This document shows positions 7,991 through 16,940 of a stretch of DNA of 64,000 bases, in pieces (position 1 is the first letter of the stretch; each line of letters begins with the position of its first letter). The notes beneath the pieces are model-generated. The model saw only the letters and a program-made list of their open reading frames with translations, did not search any database and was not told the origin of the DNA. The translations under genes and the position numbers were made by a program. This stretch comes from Sporosarcina sp. FSL K6-1508 (lineage in GTDB: Bacteria > Bacillota > Bacilli > Bacillales_A > Planococcaceae), in assembly GCF_038007465.1 (NCBI RefSeq), contig NZ_JBBOXF010000001.1, positions 1,925,001 through 1,989,000 of the forward strand. Direction: 5' to 3'.

Positions 7991-8770
7991 ATGGCTACTT
8001 TAGAAATTAAAGACCTTCACGTCGAAATTGAAGGCAAGGAAATATTGAAAGGCGTCGATTTGACGATTAATACAAATGAGATCCACGCAATCATGGGTCC
8101 GAATGGTACAGGTAAATCTACACTCGCGCAAGCGATTATGGGGCATCCCAAATATGAGGTAACATCAGGTACAATCACACTCGATGGCGAAGACGTGCTA
8201 GAGATGGAAGTGGACGAGCGCGCTAGAGCGGGTATCTTCCTTGGTATGCAATATCCAAGCGAGATTACTGGTGTAACGAACGCTGACTTCCTTCGTTCTG
8301 CAATCAATGCGAAACGTGAAGAAGGCGATGAAATTTCATTGATGAAATTCATCCGTGAACTTGATAGCAAAATGGAATTCCTTGAAATGGACGAAGATAT
8401 GGCTACACGTTACTTGAACGAAGGCTTCTCAGGCGGAGAAAAGAAACGTAACGAAATCCTTCAGCTTACAATGCTGAAACCTAAATTTGCAGTGCTTGAT
8501 GAAATTGACTCTGGTCTTGACATTGATGCATTGAAAGTTGTTTCAAAAGGCATTAACGAAATGCGCGGCGAAGATTTTGGTTGCCTGATCATCACTCATT
8601 ACCAACGTCTTCTTGACTATATTACGCCAGACAAAGTTCACGTTATGATGCAAGGTAAAGTTGTTAAATCCGGCGGTGCTGAACTAGCACATAAACTTGA
8701 AGAATCAGGATATGACTGGATTAAAGAAGAACTTGGCATCGAAGACGAAACTGTCGGGCAGGAAGTTTAA
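7991..8770 (+). CDS. sufC: Fe-S cluster assembly ATPase SufC
   Basis: A 259-residue cytoplasmic ABC-type ATPase that works with SufB and SufD to build iron-sulfur clusters; it has no membrane partner. Walker A GPNGTGKST is near residues 36-44, the signature is FSGGEKKRNE, and Walker B is FAVLDEIDSGLDIDAL, all typical of SufC. The ATG follows TTGGAGG. It is the first gene of sufCDSUB, the standard Bacillales order. Confidence 0.97.
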   Translation: MATLEIKDLHVEIEGKEILKGVDLTINTNEIHAIMGPNGTGKSTLAQAIMGHPKYEVTSGTITLDGEDVLEMEVDERARAGIFLGMQYPSEITGVTNADFLRSAINAKREEGDEISLMKFIRELDSKMEFLEMDEDMATRYLNEGFSGGEKKRNEILQLTMLKPKFAVLDEIDSGLDIDALKVVSKGINEMRGEDFGCLIITHYQRLLDYITPDKVHVMMQGKVVKSGGAELAHKLEESGYDWIKEELGIEDETVGQEV

Positions 8771-8789
8771 GAAAGGGGGACGATTCAAA

Positions 8790-10097
8790 ATGACGGTTGA
8801 AACAAAGATGGCATTAACCGAACAGGACGTCCGCTCCTATTCCGCTAAGATGAATGAAGCAGATTGGATGGCGGATTTCCGCGCAGACGCATTAGCGAAA
8901 GCGGAACAGCTACCAATGCCAAAACCAGATAAGACGAAAATCGATAAATGGAATTTCACGGAATTCCCTGTTCATACGGTAGAAAGTGCTACGTATTCTT
9001 CATTGGACGAACTGTCAGAAGAAGCGCGTGCACTTGTTGATAAAGATCAGCAGAACAGCATTTATGTCCAGCATAATAACACACCAGCTTACCTGTTTTT
9101 ATCTGAAGAGTTGAAAGCGAAAGGTGTCATCATGACAGACATTTTCACAGCATCACGTGAACATAGTGATCTTATGAAAAAATATTTCATGACAGACGGT
9201 GTGAAAGTAGACGAGCATAAACTGACTGCACTTCATGCAGCACTTATAAACGGTGGCGTTTTCGTATATGTTCCGAAAAATGTTGTTGTCGAAGAACCAA
9301 TTCAAGTGTTGTTTTTACATGATGATGAACAAGCTTCACTCTTTAACCACGTTCTAGTTGTGGCAGAAGCGAATAGTTCAGTGACGTATGTTGAGAACTA
9401 TTTATCGACTGTAGAAGAAGCAAAAGGATTAGCTAATATCGTTTCTGAAGTATTCACAGGTGATAATGCACAAATTACTTACGGTGCGGTTGATGTACTT
9501 GCGAAGGGATTTACAACTTACGTGAATCGTCGTGGAGTTACAGGACGCGATAGCCGAATTGATTGGGCACTTGGATTGATGAATGACAGTGATACGATTT
9601 CTGAAAATATTACGCATCTTGTTGGTAACGGATCTCATTGTGACATGAAGACAGTTGTTGTTGGACGCGGTCAACAGCGCCAAAACTTCACAACTGAAAT
9701 CGTTCACTGGGGAACGGATACTGAAGGATTCATCTTGAAACACGGTGTCGTGAAAGAAGCATCTACATGTATCTTTAACGGTATTGGAAGAATTGCAAAA
9801 GGCGCAACAAGAGCGAACGCTGTTCAAGAGTCACGTGTTCTTATGTTGAGTGAAAGGGCACGCGGAGACGCAAACCCAATCCTTCTTATCGACGAAGACG
9901 ATGTAACTGCAGGACACGCAGCATCTGTTGGTCGGGTTGATCCGATGCAACTGTTTTACTTGATGAGCCGAGGAATTTCCCAACACGAAGCAGAACGCCT
10001 TGTCATCCATGGTTTCCTTGCGCCTGTTGTCAGCAAATTGCCGATTGAAGGCGTTAAGAAACAATTGACGGAGGTTATCGAAAGGAAAGTGCGCTAA
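8790..10097 (+). CDS. sufD: Fe-S cluster assembly scaffold partner SufD
   Basis: A 435-residue SufB/SufD beta-helix protein that joins SufB and SufC in the scaffold complex. An in-frame start 93 bases upstream lies inside sufC and lacks support; the ATG at 8790 follows AAAGGGGG at 8772-8779 and fits the family length. Characteristic segments include AGHAASVGRVDPMQLFYLMSR near the C-terminus. Its stop codon shares one base with the sufS start (TAATG). Confidence 0.95.
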   Translation: MTVETKMALTEQDVRSYSAKMNEADWMADFRADALAKAEQLPMPKPDKTKIDKWNFTEFPVHTVESATYSSLDELSEEARALVDKDQQNSIYVQHNNTPAYLFLSEELKAKGVIMTDIFTASREHSDLMKKYFMTDGVKVDEHKLTALHAALINGGVFVYVPKNVVVEEPIQVLFLHDDEQASLFNHVLVVAEANSSVTYVENYLSTVEEAKGLANIVSEVFTGDNAQITYGAVDVLAKGFTTYVNRRGVTGRDSRIDWALGLMNDSDTISENITHLVGNGSHCDMKTVVVGRGQQRQNFTTEIVHWGTDTEGFILKHGVVKEASTCIFNGIGRIAKGATRANAVQESRVLMLSERARGDANPILLIDEDDVTAGHAASVGRVDPMQLFYLMSRGISQHEAERLVIHGFLAPVVSKLPIEGVKKQLTEVIERKVR

Positions 10098-11326
10098 TGC
10101 TCAGTACAGACATCCGCAAACATTTCCCTATATTGGACCAGGAAATAAACGGGCATCCGCTCGTTTATCTAGATAGTGCCGCGACTTCTCAAAAGCCCCG
10201 GCAAGTAATAGAAGCGATTAGCAACTATTACAGTTTTGATAACTCAAACGTTCACCGTGGCGTGCATACGCTTGGAAACCGGGCGACGGAAGGGTATGAA
10301 GGTGCACGTGAGAAAGTGCGTAACTTCATAAATGCGAAGTCGACGGAAGAAGTCATTTTCATGCGTGGTACGACAACTGCATTAAACACAGTTGCGCAAA
10401 GTTATGGGCGGGCGAATGTCGCTGAAGGTGATGAAATATTGATCACTTACATGGAGCACCATTCGAACATTATTCCATGGCAGCAATTGGCAAAAGAAAA
10501 AGGGGCAGTGTTGAAATACGTCGACCTTGAGGAAGACGGAACATTGTCAATCGAAAAAGTGCGAGAAGTGATTACAGACCGGACAAAAATCGTGTCAATC
10601 ATGTACGTATCGAACGTGCTTGGTACGATGAATCCGATTAAAGAAATTACCGAAATTGCGCATGCTCATGGGGCTGTCATGGTTGTCGATGGCGCGCAAG
10701 CTGCACCGCATTTGAAAATCGATGTACAGAAACTTGACTGTGACTTTTTCGCTTTCTCGGGACACAAGATGTGCGGGCCAACCGGTATCGGTGTTCTTTA
10801 TGGGAAAAAAGATTTACTTAACAAAATGGAGCCGGTGGAGTTCGGAGGCGAAATGATCGACTTCGTCGGTTTGTATGAATCAACATGGAAAGAGCTTCCT
10901 TGGAAGTTTGAAGGCGGTACACCGATTATCGCGGGTGCGATTGGTCTTGGTGCTGCTATCGATTTTCTTGAGGAGATCGGACTGGATAACATTGAACGGC
11001 ATGAACACCAACTTGCCGGATATGCAATGAAGCGGATGTCGGAAATCGATGGACTTACCATCTATGGCCCGCTTGATCCTGAAAAACGCGCTGGACTTGT
11101 CACGTTCAATCTGAACGATGTCCATCCGCATGATGTCGCAACGGTGCTCGATATGCACGGCATTGCCGTCAGGGCGGGTCACCATTGCGCACAGCCGCTC
11201 ATGAAATGGCTCGATGTATCAGCCACGGCACGCGCCAGCTTCTATATTTACAATACAGAAGCTGACGTTGATCGCCTCGTGGACGGACTCCGTATTGCAA
11301 AGGAGTATTTCGCAGATGTCTACTAA
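10097..11326 (+). CDS. sufS: group II cysteine desulfurase SufS
   Basis: A 409-residue pyridoxal-phosphate enzyme that removes sulfur from cysteine to supply cluster assembly. The cofactor lysine is Lys224 in FSGHKMCGPTG, and the persulfide-forming cysteine is Cys364 in RAGHHCAQP. Both match the B. subtilis type. The sulfur acceptor is expected to be SufU, encoded next. Start and stop overlap with both neighbours, which indicates translational coupling. Confidence 0.97.
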   Translation: MLSTDIRKHFPILDQEINGHPLVYLDSAATSQKPRQVIEAISNYYSFDNSNVHRGVHTLGNRATEGYEGAREKVRNFINAKSTEEVIFMRGTTTALNTVAQSYGRANVAEGDEILITYMEHHSNIIPWQQLAKEKGAVLKYVDLEEDGTLSIEKVREVITDRTKIVSIMYVSNVLGTMNPIKEITEIAHAHGAVMVVDGAQAAPHLKIDVQKLDCDFFAFSGHKMCGPTGIGVLYGKKDLLNKMEPVEFGGEMIDFVGLYESTWKELPWKFEGGTPIIAGAIGLGAAIDFLEEIGLDNIERHEHQLAGYAMKRMSEIDGLTIYGPLDPEKRAGLVTFNLNDVHPHDVATVLDMHGIAVRAGHHCAQPLMKWLDVSATARASFYIYNTEADVDRLVDGLRIAKEYFADVY

Positions 11327-11771
11327 TAAATTAGATCAATTATATCGTTCGGTCATCATGGATCATTACAAAAACCCTAGAAACAAAGGCATCATCGAAG
11401 AAAGTAGCATCACTGTCGATATGAATAATCCGACATGTGGCGATGTTATTCATCTGACGCTTCAAGTAGATGACGGCATCGTTCAAAATGCGAAATTTGA
11501 AGGGGACGGCTGTTCAATTTCGATGGCATCCGCTTCTATGATGACGCAAATTGTCAAAGGGAAAAAAGTGGACGAAGCATTAAAAGCTGCCACTGTCTTT
11601 TCGGACATGATGTTGGGCAAAGATATTGACGACTCCATCGACCTCGGCGATATTGAAGCATTGGCGGGCGTAGCGAAATTTCCCGCCCGTATCAAATGTG
11701 CGACATTGGCCTGGAAGGCGATGGAAAAGGGAGTCGGAAATGACTCCGGACAAAATAGAACGGAGGAATAG
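11316..11771 (+). CDS. sufU: zinc-dependent sulfurtransferase SufU
   Basis: A 151-residue IscU-fold protein. In Gram-positive bacteria SufU is a zinc-dependent sulfur acceptor for SufS, not a cluster scaffold. The conserved ligands are in the usual places: Cys41 and Asp43 (PTCGD), Cys66 (GDGCS), Cys128 (IKCATLAW). The ATG at 11316 lies inside the end of sufS (11-base overlap) and is preceded by AAAGGAG at 11299-11305. A longer upstream frame would run deep into sufS and is rejected. Confidence 0.95.
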   Translation: MSTNKLDQLYRSVIMDHYKNPRNKGIIEESSITVDMNNPTCGDVIHLTLQVDDGIVQNAKFEGDGCSISMASASMMTQIVKGKKVDEALKAATVFSDMMLGKDIDDSIDLGDIEALAGVAKFPARIKCATLAWKAMEKGVGNDSGQNRTEE

Positions 11772-11773
11772 TA

Positions 11774-13171
11774 ATGGCTAAAAAAATGCCGGAAATCGGC
11801 GATTACAAATATGGGTTTGCTGATAAAGACGTCTCTGTTTTCCGTTCGGAACGTGGTTTGACAAAAGAAATCGTCGAAGAAATCTCAGGAATGAAGGACG
11901 AACCTAAGTGGATGCTTGACTACCGCTTGAAATCATTGGAACTGTTCTACAAAATGCCAATGCCTCAGTGGGGTGGAGATCTCAACTCCCTTAAATTCGA
12001 CGAAATCACATATTACGTTAAACCATCTGAAGGAGCAGAACGCTCTTGGGATGAAGTACCGGAAGAAATCAAGCGTACGTTTGATAAACTCGGGATTCCA
12101 GAAGCGGAACAAAAATACCTTGCAGGTGTTTCTGCACAATATGAATCTGAAGTTGTGTATCACAATATGAAAGAAGAACTCGTAGACTTGGGGATTGTCT
12201 TCAAAGATACGGATTCAGCACTTAGAGAAAACGAAGAGCTATTCAAAAAGTATTTCGGAACGATTATTCCGAACTCTGATAATAAGTTTGCTGCCCTAAA
12301 TTCAGCTGTCTGGTCAGGCGGTTCATTCATCTACGTGCCACCAGGCGTTAAAGTTGAAACACCGTTGCAAGCCTACTTCCGTATCAACTCGGAAAACATG
12401 GGGCAGTTCGAGCGCACACTTATCGTTGTTGATGAAGGAGCAAGCGTCCACTACGTTGAAGGATGTACTGCACCTGTTTATACGACGAACTCACTCCACA
12501 GTGCAGTCGTTGAAATCATCATCAAAAAAGATGCGTATTGCCGTTATACGACAATCCAAAACTGGGCAAACAACGTGTATAACCTTGTTACTAAGCGTGC
12601 AGTTTGTGATGCAAATGCAACAATGGAATGGATTGACGGTAACATCGGTTCGAAATTGACGATGAAATACCCTGCAGTTATTCTTAAAGGCGAAGGCGCT
12701 CGCGGTATGACACTTTCCATCGCGCTTGCTGGGAAAGGTCAACACCAGGATGCTGGAGCTAAAATGCATCACCTTGCGCCAAATACATCATCTACAATCG
12801 TATCGAAATCGATTTCTCAACACGGTGGTAAAGTAACATATCGTGGAATCGTTCACTTCGGACGTAAAGCAGATGGTGCACGCGCAAACATCGAGTGTGA
12901 CACGCTCATTATGGATGACCTGTCGACTTCTGACACGATTCCATATAATGAAATCCTGAATGATAACATTTCACTTGAACACGAAGCGAAAGTTTCTAAA
13001 GTATCAGAGGAGCAGCTCTTCTACTTGATGAGCCGCGGAGTTCCTGAGCTTGAAGCAACTGAAATGATCGTTATGGGCTTCATCGAGCCATTCACAAAAG
13101 AGTTGCCGATGGAATATGCTGTAGAAATGAACCGTCTTATCAAGTTTGAGATGGAAGGTTCAATCGGGTAA
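11774..13171 (+). CDS. sufB: Fe-S cluster assembly scaffold SufB
   Basis: A 465-residue scaffold subunit of the SufBCD complex, in which clusters are assembled before transfer to apoproteins. Family hallmarks include the ADGARANIECD and LIMDDLSTSDTIPYNEI segments and the SHxAKVSKVSEEQLFYLMSRG-like C-terminal motif, here beginning EHEAKVS. The ATG follows CGGAGGAAT two bases after sufU. It ends the operon, and a strong terminator lies 12 bases past the stop. Confidence 0.97.
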   Translation: MAKKMPEIGDYKYGFADKDVSVFRSERGLTKEIVEEISGMKDEPKWMLDYRLKSLELFYKMPMPQWGGDLNSLKFDEITYYVKPSEGAERSWDEVPEEIKRTFDKLGIPEAEQKYLAGVSAQYESEVVYHNMKEELVDLGIVFKDTDSALRENEELFKKYFGTIIPNSDNKFAALNSAVWSGGSFIYVPPGVKVETPLQAYFRINSENMGQFERTLIVVDEGASVHYVEGCTAPVYTTNSLHSAVVEIIIKKDAYCRYTTIQNWANNVYNLVTKRAVCDANATMEWIDGNIGSKLTMKYPAVILKGEGARGMTLSIALAGKGQHQDAGAKMHHLAPNTSSTIVSKSISQHGGKVTYRGIVHFGRKADGARANIECDTLIMDDLSTSDTIPYNEILNDNISLEHEAKVSKVSEEQLFYLMSRGVPELEATEMIVMGFIEPFTKELPMEYAVEMNRLIKFEMEGSIG

Positions 13172-13182
13172 TTATTATATGG

Positions 13183-13211
13183 AAAAACCGGCCACTACGG
13201 TCGGTTTTTTT
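13183..13211 (+). terminator. terminator of the suf operon
   Basis: AAAAACCG and CGGTTTTTT arms around GCCACTACGGT form a T-tailed hairpin. Confidence 0.85.
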
Positions 13212-13497
13212 GTTTTTACCGCGTCTATTGATTAACTATTTTCATACATAAGTTGTAGGTAAGCAAAGGCTTGAAACCAACATTTTCACTGGATTATTTC
13301 CGGTTCACTTTCGGCGAAATAGTCATGACACCCTTCTTGGTAATCTTGTTGCAAATAGTTGCCTGTCGCGTACTTACAATACCTATAGAAAGAGACAATT
13401 CCTAAAATGAAAAAAGGAAAAGCCCATGGCGAAGGTATCAGCGGTCAAAATTGTATCTTTGACCGCTTCTCTCCAAGTAAGAAGCCCTCTATTCCCT

Positions 13498-13650
13498 CGT
13501 TCCCAAAAAGCATTAGCACTTCGTGTATCTGCGCTTTTGGAGAGTGACGGATGAACAACCACCATACGATTGCCGAAAACCTATACAGAAAAAAAGCTCG
13601 GTAATGGTATAGAAGTTGTTCAATCCAAAGCGATCAAAAAAGCAATTATA
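13498..13650 (-). repeat. diverged inverted copy of the window-start sequence
   Basis: Read on the minus strand, this matches 30-215: GAACAACTTCTATA, then the frame FGNR-MVVVHPSLSK and TRSA. In the shared frame most differences are at third codon positions (for example GGT/GGC, GTA/GTT, TCG/TCA), suggesting it was once protein-coding. A 60-codon frame here (13383-13565) is probably a remnant, not an active gene. The function is not recognised. Confidence 0.5.
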
Positions 13651-13686
13651 CACGGAGTGCCTAGTAGTTGATTAATTTTTCTGCTT

Positions 13687-13722
13687 GGCTTATCACGGGA
13701 GGCATCCCCGATCGCCGCATCG
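13687..13722 (+). repeat. half copy of the hairpin module
   Basis: GGCTTATCACGGGAGGCATCCCC, then GATCGCCGCATCG, matches the second half of the modules at 2725-2765 and 34530-34572. The first half is missing. Confidence 0.6.
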
Positions 13723-13824
13723 AATTCAATGGTATTCTTTATGTCGACCTTTATAGTCGGCCAAATCTGTTGTCCAGATATGTTAATATAAATAGTATCG
13801 ATTCATTTGAAAGGGGGCGTAGGG

Positions 13825-14688
13825 ATGATCCAAATCGGACTAACCGGTTGGGGAGACCATCCTGACGTATACAACTCTTCTTCTTCGAAGAAAGAAAAAC
13901 TGATTGATTATAGTGCGCACTTTCCTATCGTCGAATTAGATTCCACTTTTTACGCAATACAGTCGGAGCGCAATATTCGAAAATGGATTGCAGAAACACC
14001 GAGTAATTTCCGTTTTGTCGTCAAAGCTTATCAAGGAATGACCGGGCATCATCGGGGAGAACTGCCCTATGCATCCATCGAAGAAATGTACGAATTATTT
14101 CGGCTGTCAGTTACTCCGCTACAAGAAGCGGGTAAACTTGCAATGATCCTTGTTCAGTTTCCGCCTTGGTTTGATTGTACGAAAGAGAACGTTGAGGAAA
14201 TCAGCTTTGTTTGCAGTAAATTGCATGGATTCGACATCGCTATTGAATTTAGGCATCAGTCTTGGTATTCTCCGAAATATTGTGATCAAACGTTAGCTTT
14301 TTTGAAGAGACTGAACGTTATCCATTCCGTATGTGATGAGCCACAAGCCGGGCAGGGAAGCATCCCGCTGATACCGATCTCAACCCGGACGGATAAAGTG
14401 CTAGTTAGATTACACGGTCGTAATGTGGCGGGATGGCGCAACACGACGGGGGATGATAAGGCATGGCGCAAGGTGAGGTACTTATATAACTATAATGATG
14501 CTGAACTAAAGGAAATCCAGTTAGCCTTACAAAAATTGCAAGATGCGACTGATGAGGTGTTCGTCATCTTTAACAATAATTCGGGTGGACATGCGGCACA
14601 AAATGCAAAACGCTTTCAAAAAATGCTCAACATCCACTATGAAAGTCTAACGCCGAAACAACTCGATTTTTTTGAAGGAGAATGGTAA
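13825..14688 (+). CDS. yunF: DUF72 protein YunF
   Basis: A 287-residue DUF72 protein, a TIM-barrel-like family of unknown activity. It shows the N-terminal GLTGWGDHPD segment, the acidic SERNIRKWIAETPSNFRFVVKA stretch (quoted in part only as a landmark), and a C-terminal FNNNSGGHAAQNA motif typical of the family. AAAGGGGG at 13810-13816 supports the ATG at 13825 over a TTG 18 bases earlier. The stop lies next to yunE, so co-transcription is likely. The order yunF-yunE-yunD after suf follows B. subtilis. Confidence 0.85.
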   Translation: MIQIGLTGWGDHPDVYNSSSSKKEKLIDYSAHFPIVELDSTFYAIQSERNIRKWIAETPSNFRFVVKAYQGMTGHHRGELPYASIEEMYELFRLSVTPLQEAGKLAMILVQFPPWFDCTKENVEEISFVCSKLHGFDIAIEFRHQSWYSPKYCDQTLAFLKRLNVIHSVCDEPQAGQGSIPLIPISTRTDKVLVRLHGRNVAGWRNTTGDDKAWRKVRYLYNYNDAELKEIQLALQKLQDATDEVFVIFNNNSGGHAAQNAKRFQKMLNIHYESLTPKQLDFFEGEW

Positions 14689-14693
14689 TTGTA

Positions 14694-15518
14694 ATGGAAT
14701 TTATCTTATTGGCTGTGATCGGTCTGGCGGCAGGAGTTGTCGGAGCGCTTGTCGGATTGGGCGGCGGGGTTATCCTCGTCCCAGCGACGCTTTTCGTCGG
14801 TATTAATCTTGGTTTAATCGATGGTATTACTCCTCAAAGTGTCGTCGGTCTTTCCGTTATCATGATGATTTTTACTGGTTTAGCATCAACACTTTCCTAT
14901 ATGAAGACAAAAACAATTGATTTCAAAAGTGGATTTATCTTTTTTATAGGAAGTGTACCGGGGACTTTACTTGGTGCATTTGTAAATAAAGGACTCGACT
15001 TGCCATCATTCAATTTATATTTCGGAATTTTACTCATCCTATTATCAACACTTCTTTTAGTACGCAATTATTTGAAACCGGTCAGCTGGTTTGTTAATCA
15101 CGGCAAAAAAAGATCATTCACAGATAAGATGAACCAGACTTACGTTTATGGTTATCCTGTATGGTTTGCACTAGTGCTGACATTTGGAGTCGGATTTGCA
15201 TCAGGTCTATTTGGTATCGGCGGGGGATCAATCATCGTACCTGCAATGATTCTTCTATTTCTGTTTCCACCGCATGTCGCGGTCGGTACGTCGATGTTCA
15301 TGGTATTTTTGTCAGCTCTCGTCAACTCTATCACGCATATCTCTCTGGGCAATGTGCCGTGGCTCTATACCATCCCAGTCGTTCCAGCAGCGTATATCGG
15401 TGCCAAAGTCGGTGCAAAGTTGAACCAAAAAATGAAATCAGAAACGCTTGTTGTTGCACTGCGTATTATTCTTCTGCTACTAGGAATAAGATCAATTATT
15501 GACGGACTTATGGGGTGA
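14694..15518 (+). CDS. yunE: TauE/SafE-family membrane permease YunE
   Basis: A protein of about 274 residues with eight or so hydrophobic helices and the duplicated glycine-rich signature of TauE/SafE permeases: GLGGGVILVPATL near the N-terminus and FGIGGGSIIVPAMI in the second half. The family exports sulfonates, sulfite and related organic anions; the real substrate here is unknown. Two ATG codons are possible, at 14682 and 14694. The AAGGAG at 14675-14680 is too close to the first, so the second is preferred although its spacing is long. Confidence 0.85.
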   Translation: MEFILLAVIGLAAGVVGALVGLGGGVILVPATLFVGINLGLIDGITPQSVVGLSVIMMIFTGLASTLSYMKTKTIDFKSGFIFFIGSVPGTLLGAFVNKGLDLPSFNLYFGILLILLSTLLLVRNYLKPVSWFVNHGKKRSFTDKMNQTYVYGYPVWFALVLTFGVGFASGLFGIGGGSIIVPAMILLFLFPPHVAVGTSMFMVFLSALVNSITHISLGNVPWLYTIPVVPAAYIGAKVGAKLNQKMKSETLVVALRIILLLLGIRSIIDGLMG

Positions 15519-15521
15519 CAT

Positions 15522-16898
15522 ATGAATCACGAAATTGAGACGATTCACTTCTATCATACAAACGATATCCACAGCCATTTTGAGAACTGGCCACAAATCA
15601 GCCGGCTTCTTTGTAATAAGAAACAGGAGCATTTAATAGAAGGAAATGCTTGCTACATAGTAGACATCGGAGATCATGTTGATCGTTCCCATCCTTTTAC
15701 AGAAGGGACGAAAGGTCAAGGGAATATACAATTGTTGAATGAAGCGGGATATGATGCCGTCACGATTGGCAATAACGAAGGAATTACCATGTCAAAAGAG
15801 GCGCTGTCTTCTCTTTATAAGGAGGCCAGTTTCGATGTTATCCTTAGCAATTTATTTGAGGACGATGGAAGTCGGCCAGATTGGTCGTTGCCTTACAGAA
15901 TCTATAGCACTGCGAAAGGAACACGAATCGGTGTCATAGGAGCTACCGCAGAATATAAAGCCTTCTATTCGAAGCTGGGCTGGCAAGTGACACCACCCCG
16001 CGAAAATTTAAAGCGTATTGCTGAGAGTTTGGCTGAGGACACTGATTTTATTGTTTGTCTATCGCATATGGGGATTAATGAAGACGAAAAGCTTGCAGCA
16101 GAATGTCCAGGGATTGATGTCATTTTCGGCGCACATACGCACCACCTTTTTCATGAGGGCAAGATGATTGGCGAAACGATGCTCGCTGCAACGGGGAAAT
16201 ATGGTCAGTATGTCGGTCATGTCACCGTGAAATTTGATAAGGATGCCAAAAAGCCCATGCAACTGGATGCAGAGCTTTTCAGGATGGATTCGGTGAAGAG
16301 TAATGAAAAAGATATTGAAAAAGTAAATAAACTAATTCAATTGGGGAAAAAAGAAATGGAAGAACAGGTCTTTTTCAATCCAACCCATTTGGCTCAAAAC
16401 TTGTTTGAAGAAAGTCCCTTGTCGTCTTTCTTTGGGAGGGCGCTCATTGCCTATTCGCAAGCTGATTGCGCATTGTTCAATGCGGGGATTTTCTTAGGAA
16501 GTCTAGATGAGGGCTGGGTGACGAAAGCTGATTTACATGCGTTGCTGCCTCATCCCATCAATCCCTGCCTCGTCACATTGGATGGATCTGAACTGATAGA
16601 CGTATATGAGCTGTCCATGAATAAAGACTGGCCACAAATCGAAATTAAAGGACTGGGCTTTCGGGGAGCATTAATGGGTGCGATGATTCATGAAAGATTA
16701 TATAAAAATAGACATGGCCAGTTATTCGCCGGCAACCGGGAAGTTGTGTCCGGTCAAAAGTATACACTTGCAACGCTGGATATGTTCACATTCGGATTTT
16801 TCTTCCCGTCACTGAAACAGGCAGAGAAAGAGTACTACATGCCAGAATTGATCAGGGACGTGTTAGGGTGGTATGGAACTGAATATTTTAAAGAATGA
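15522..16898 (+). CDS. yunD: metallophosphoesterase/5'-nucleotidase YunD
   Basis: A 458-residue protein of the UshA-like 5'-nucleotidase family. The dimetal motifs run in order: HTNDIHSHF, IGDHVDRSHP, GNNEG, LSHMG and GAHTHH. A C-terminal 5'-nucleotidase substrate domain follows from about residue 290. No signal peptide is visible, so it should be cytoplasmic, unlike UshA. It starts 3 bases after yunE. Its terminator hairpin contains the ribosome binding site of yunB. Confidence 0.85.
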   Translation: MNHEIETIHFYHTNDIHSHFENWPQISRLLCNKKQEHLIEGNACYIVDIGDHVDRSHPFTEGTKGQGNIQLLNEAGYDAVTIGNNEGITMSKEALSSLYKEASFDVILSNLFEDDGSRPDWSLPYRIYSTAKGTRIGVIGATAEYKAFYSKLGWQVTPPRENLKRIAESLAEDTDFIVCLSHMGINEDEKLAAECPGIDVIFGAHTHHLFHEGKMIGETMLAATGKYGQYVGHVTVKFDKDAKKPMQLDAELFRMDSVKSNEKDIEKVNKLIQLGKKEMEEQVFFNPTHLAQNLFEESPLSSFFGRALIAYSQADCALFNAGIFLGSLDEGWVTKADLHALLPHPINPCLVTLDGSELIDVYELSMNKDWPQIEIKGLGFRGALMGAMIHERLYKNRHGQLFAGNREVVSGQKYTLATLDMFTFGFFFPSLKQAEKEYYMPELIRDVLGWYGTEYFKE

Positions 16899-16940
16899 AC
16901 GACTCCTTTCCTGCATAACGTATAGCAGGAGGAGTCGTTT
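16898..16940 (+). terminator. hairpin after yunD that also holds the yunB ribosome binding site
   Basis: AACGACTCC-TTT-CCTGC (16898-16914) pairs with GCAGG-A-GGAGTCGTT (16925-16939). The right arm contains the AGGAGGAG site of yunB and is followed by T residues and the TTG start. It can act as terminator of yunD and as a structure masking yunB translation. Confidence 0.7.

Larger units (their letters stand above)
13212..13824. other. gene-free region with two repeat remnants
   Basis: About 610 bases without a gene. Positions 13498-13650 are an inverted, diverged copy of 30-215. Positions 13687-13722 are a solitary second half of the hairpin module (GGCTTATCACGGGAGGCATCCCC). Nothing recognisable was seen at 13212-13480. 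Confidence 0.55.
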
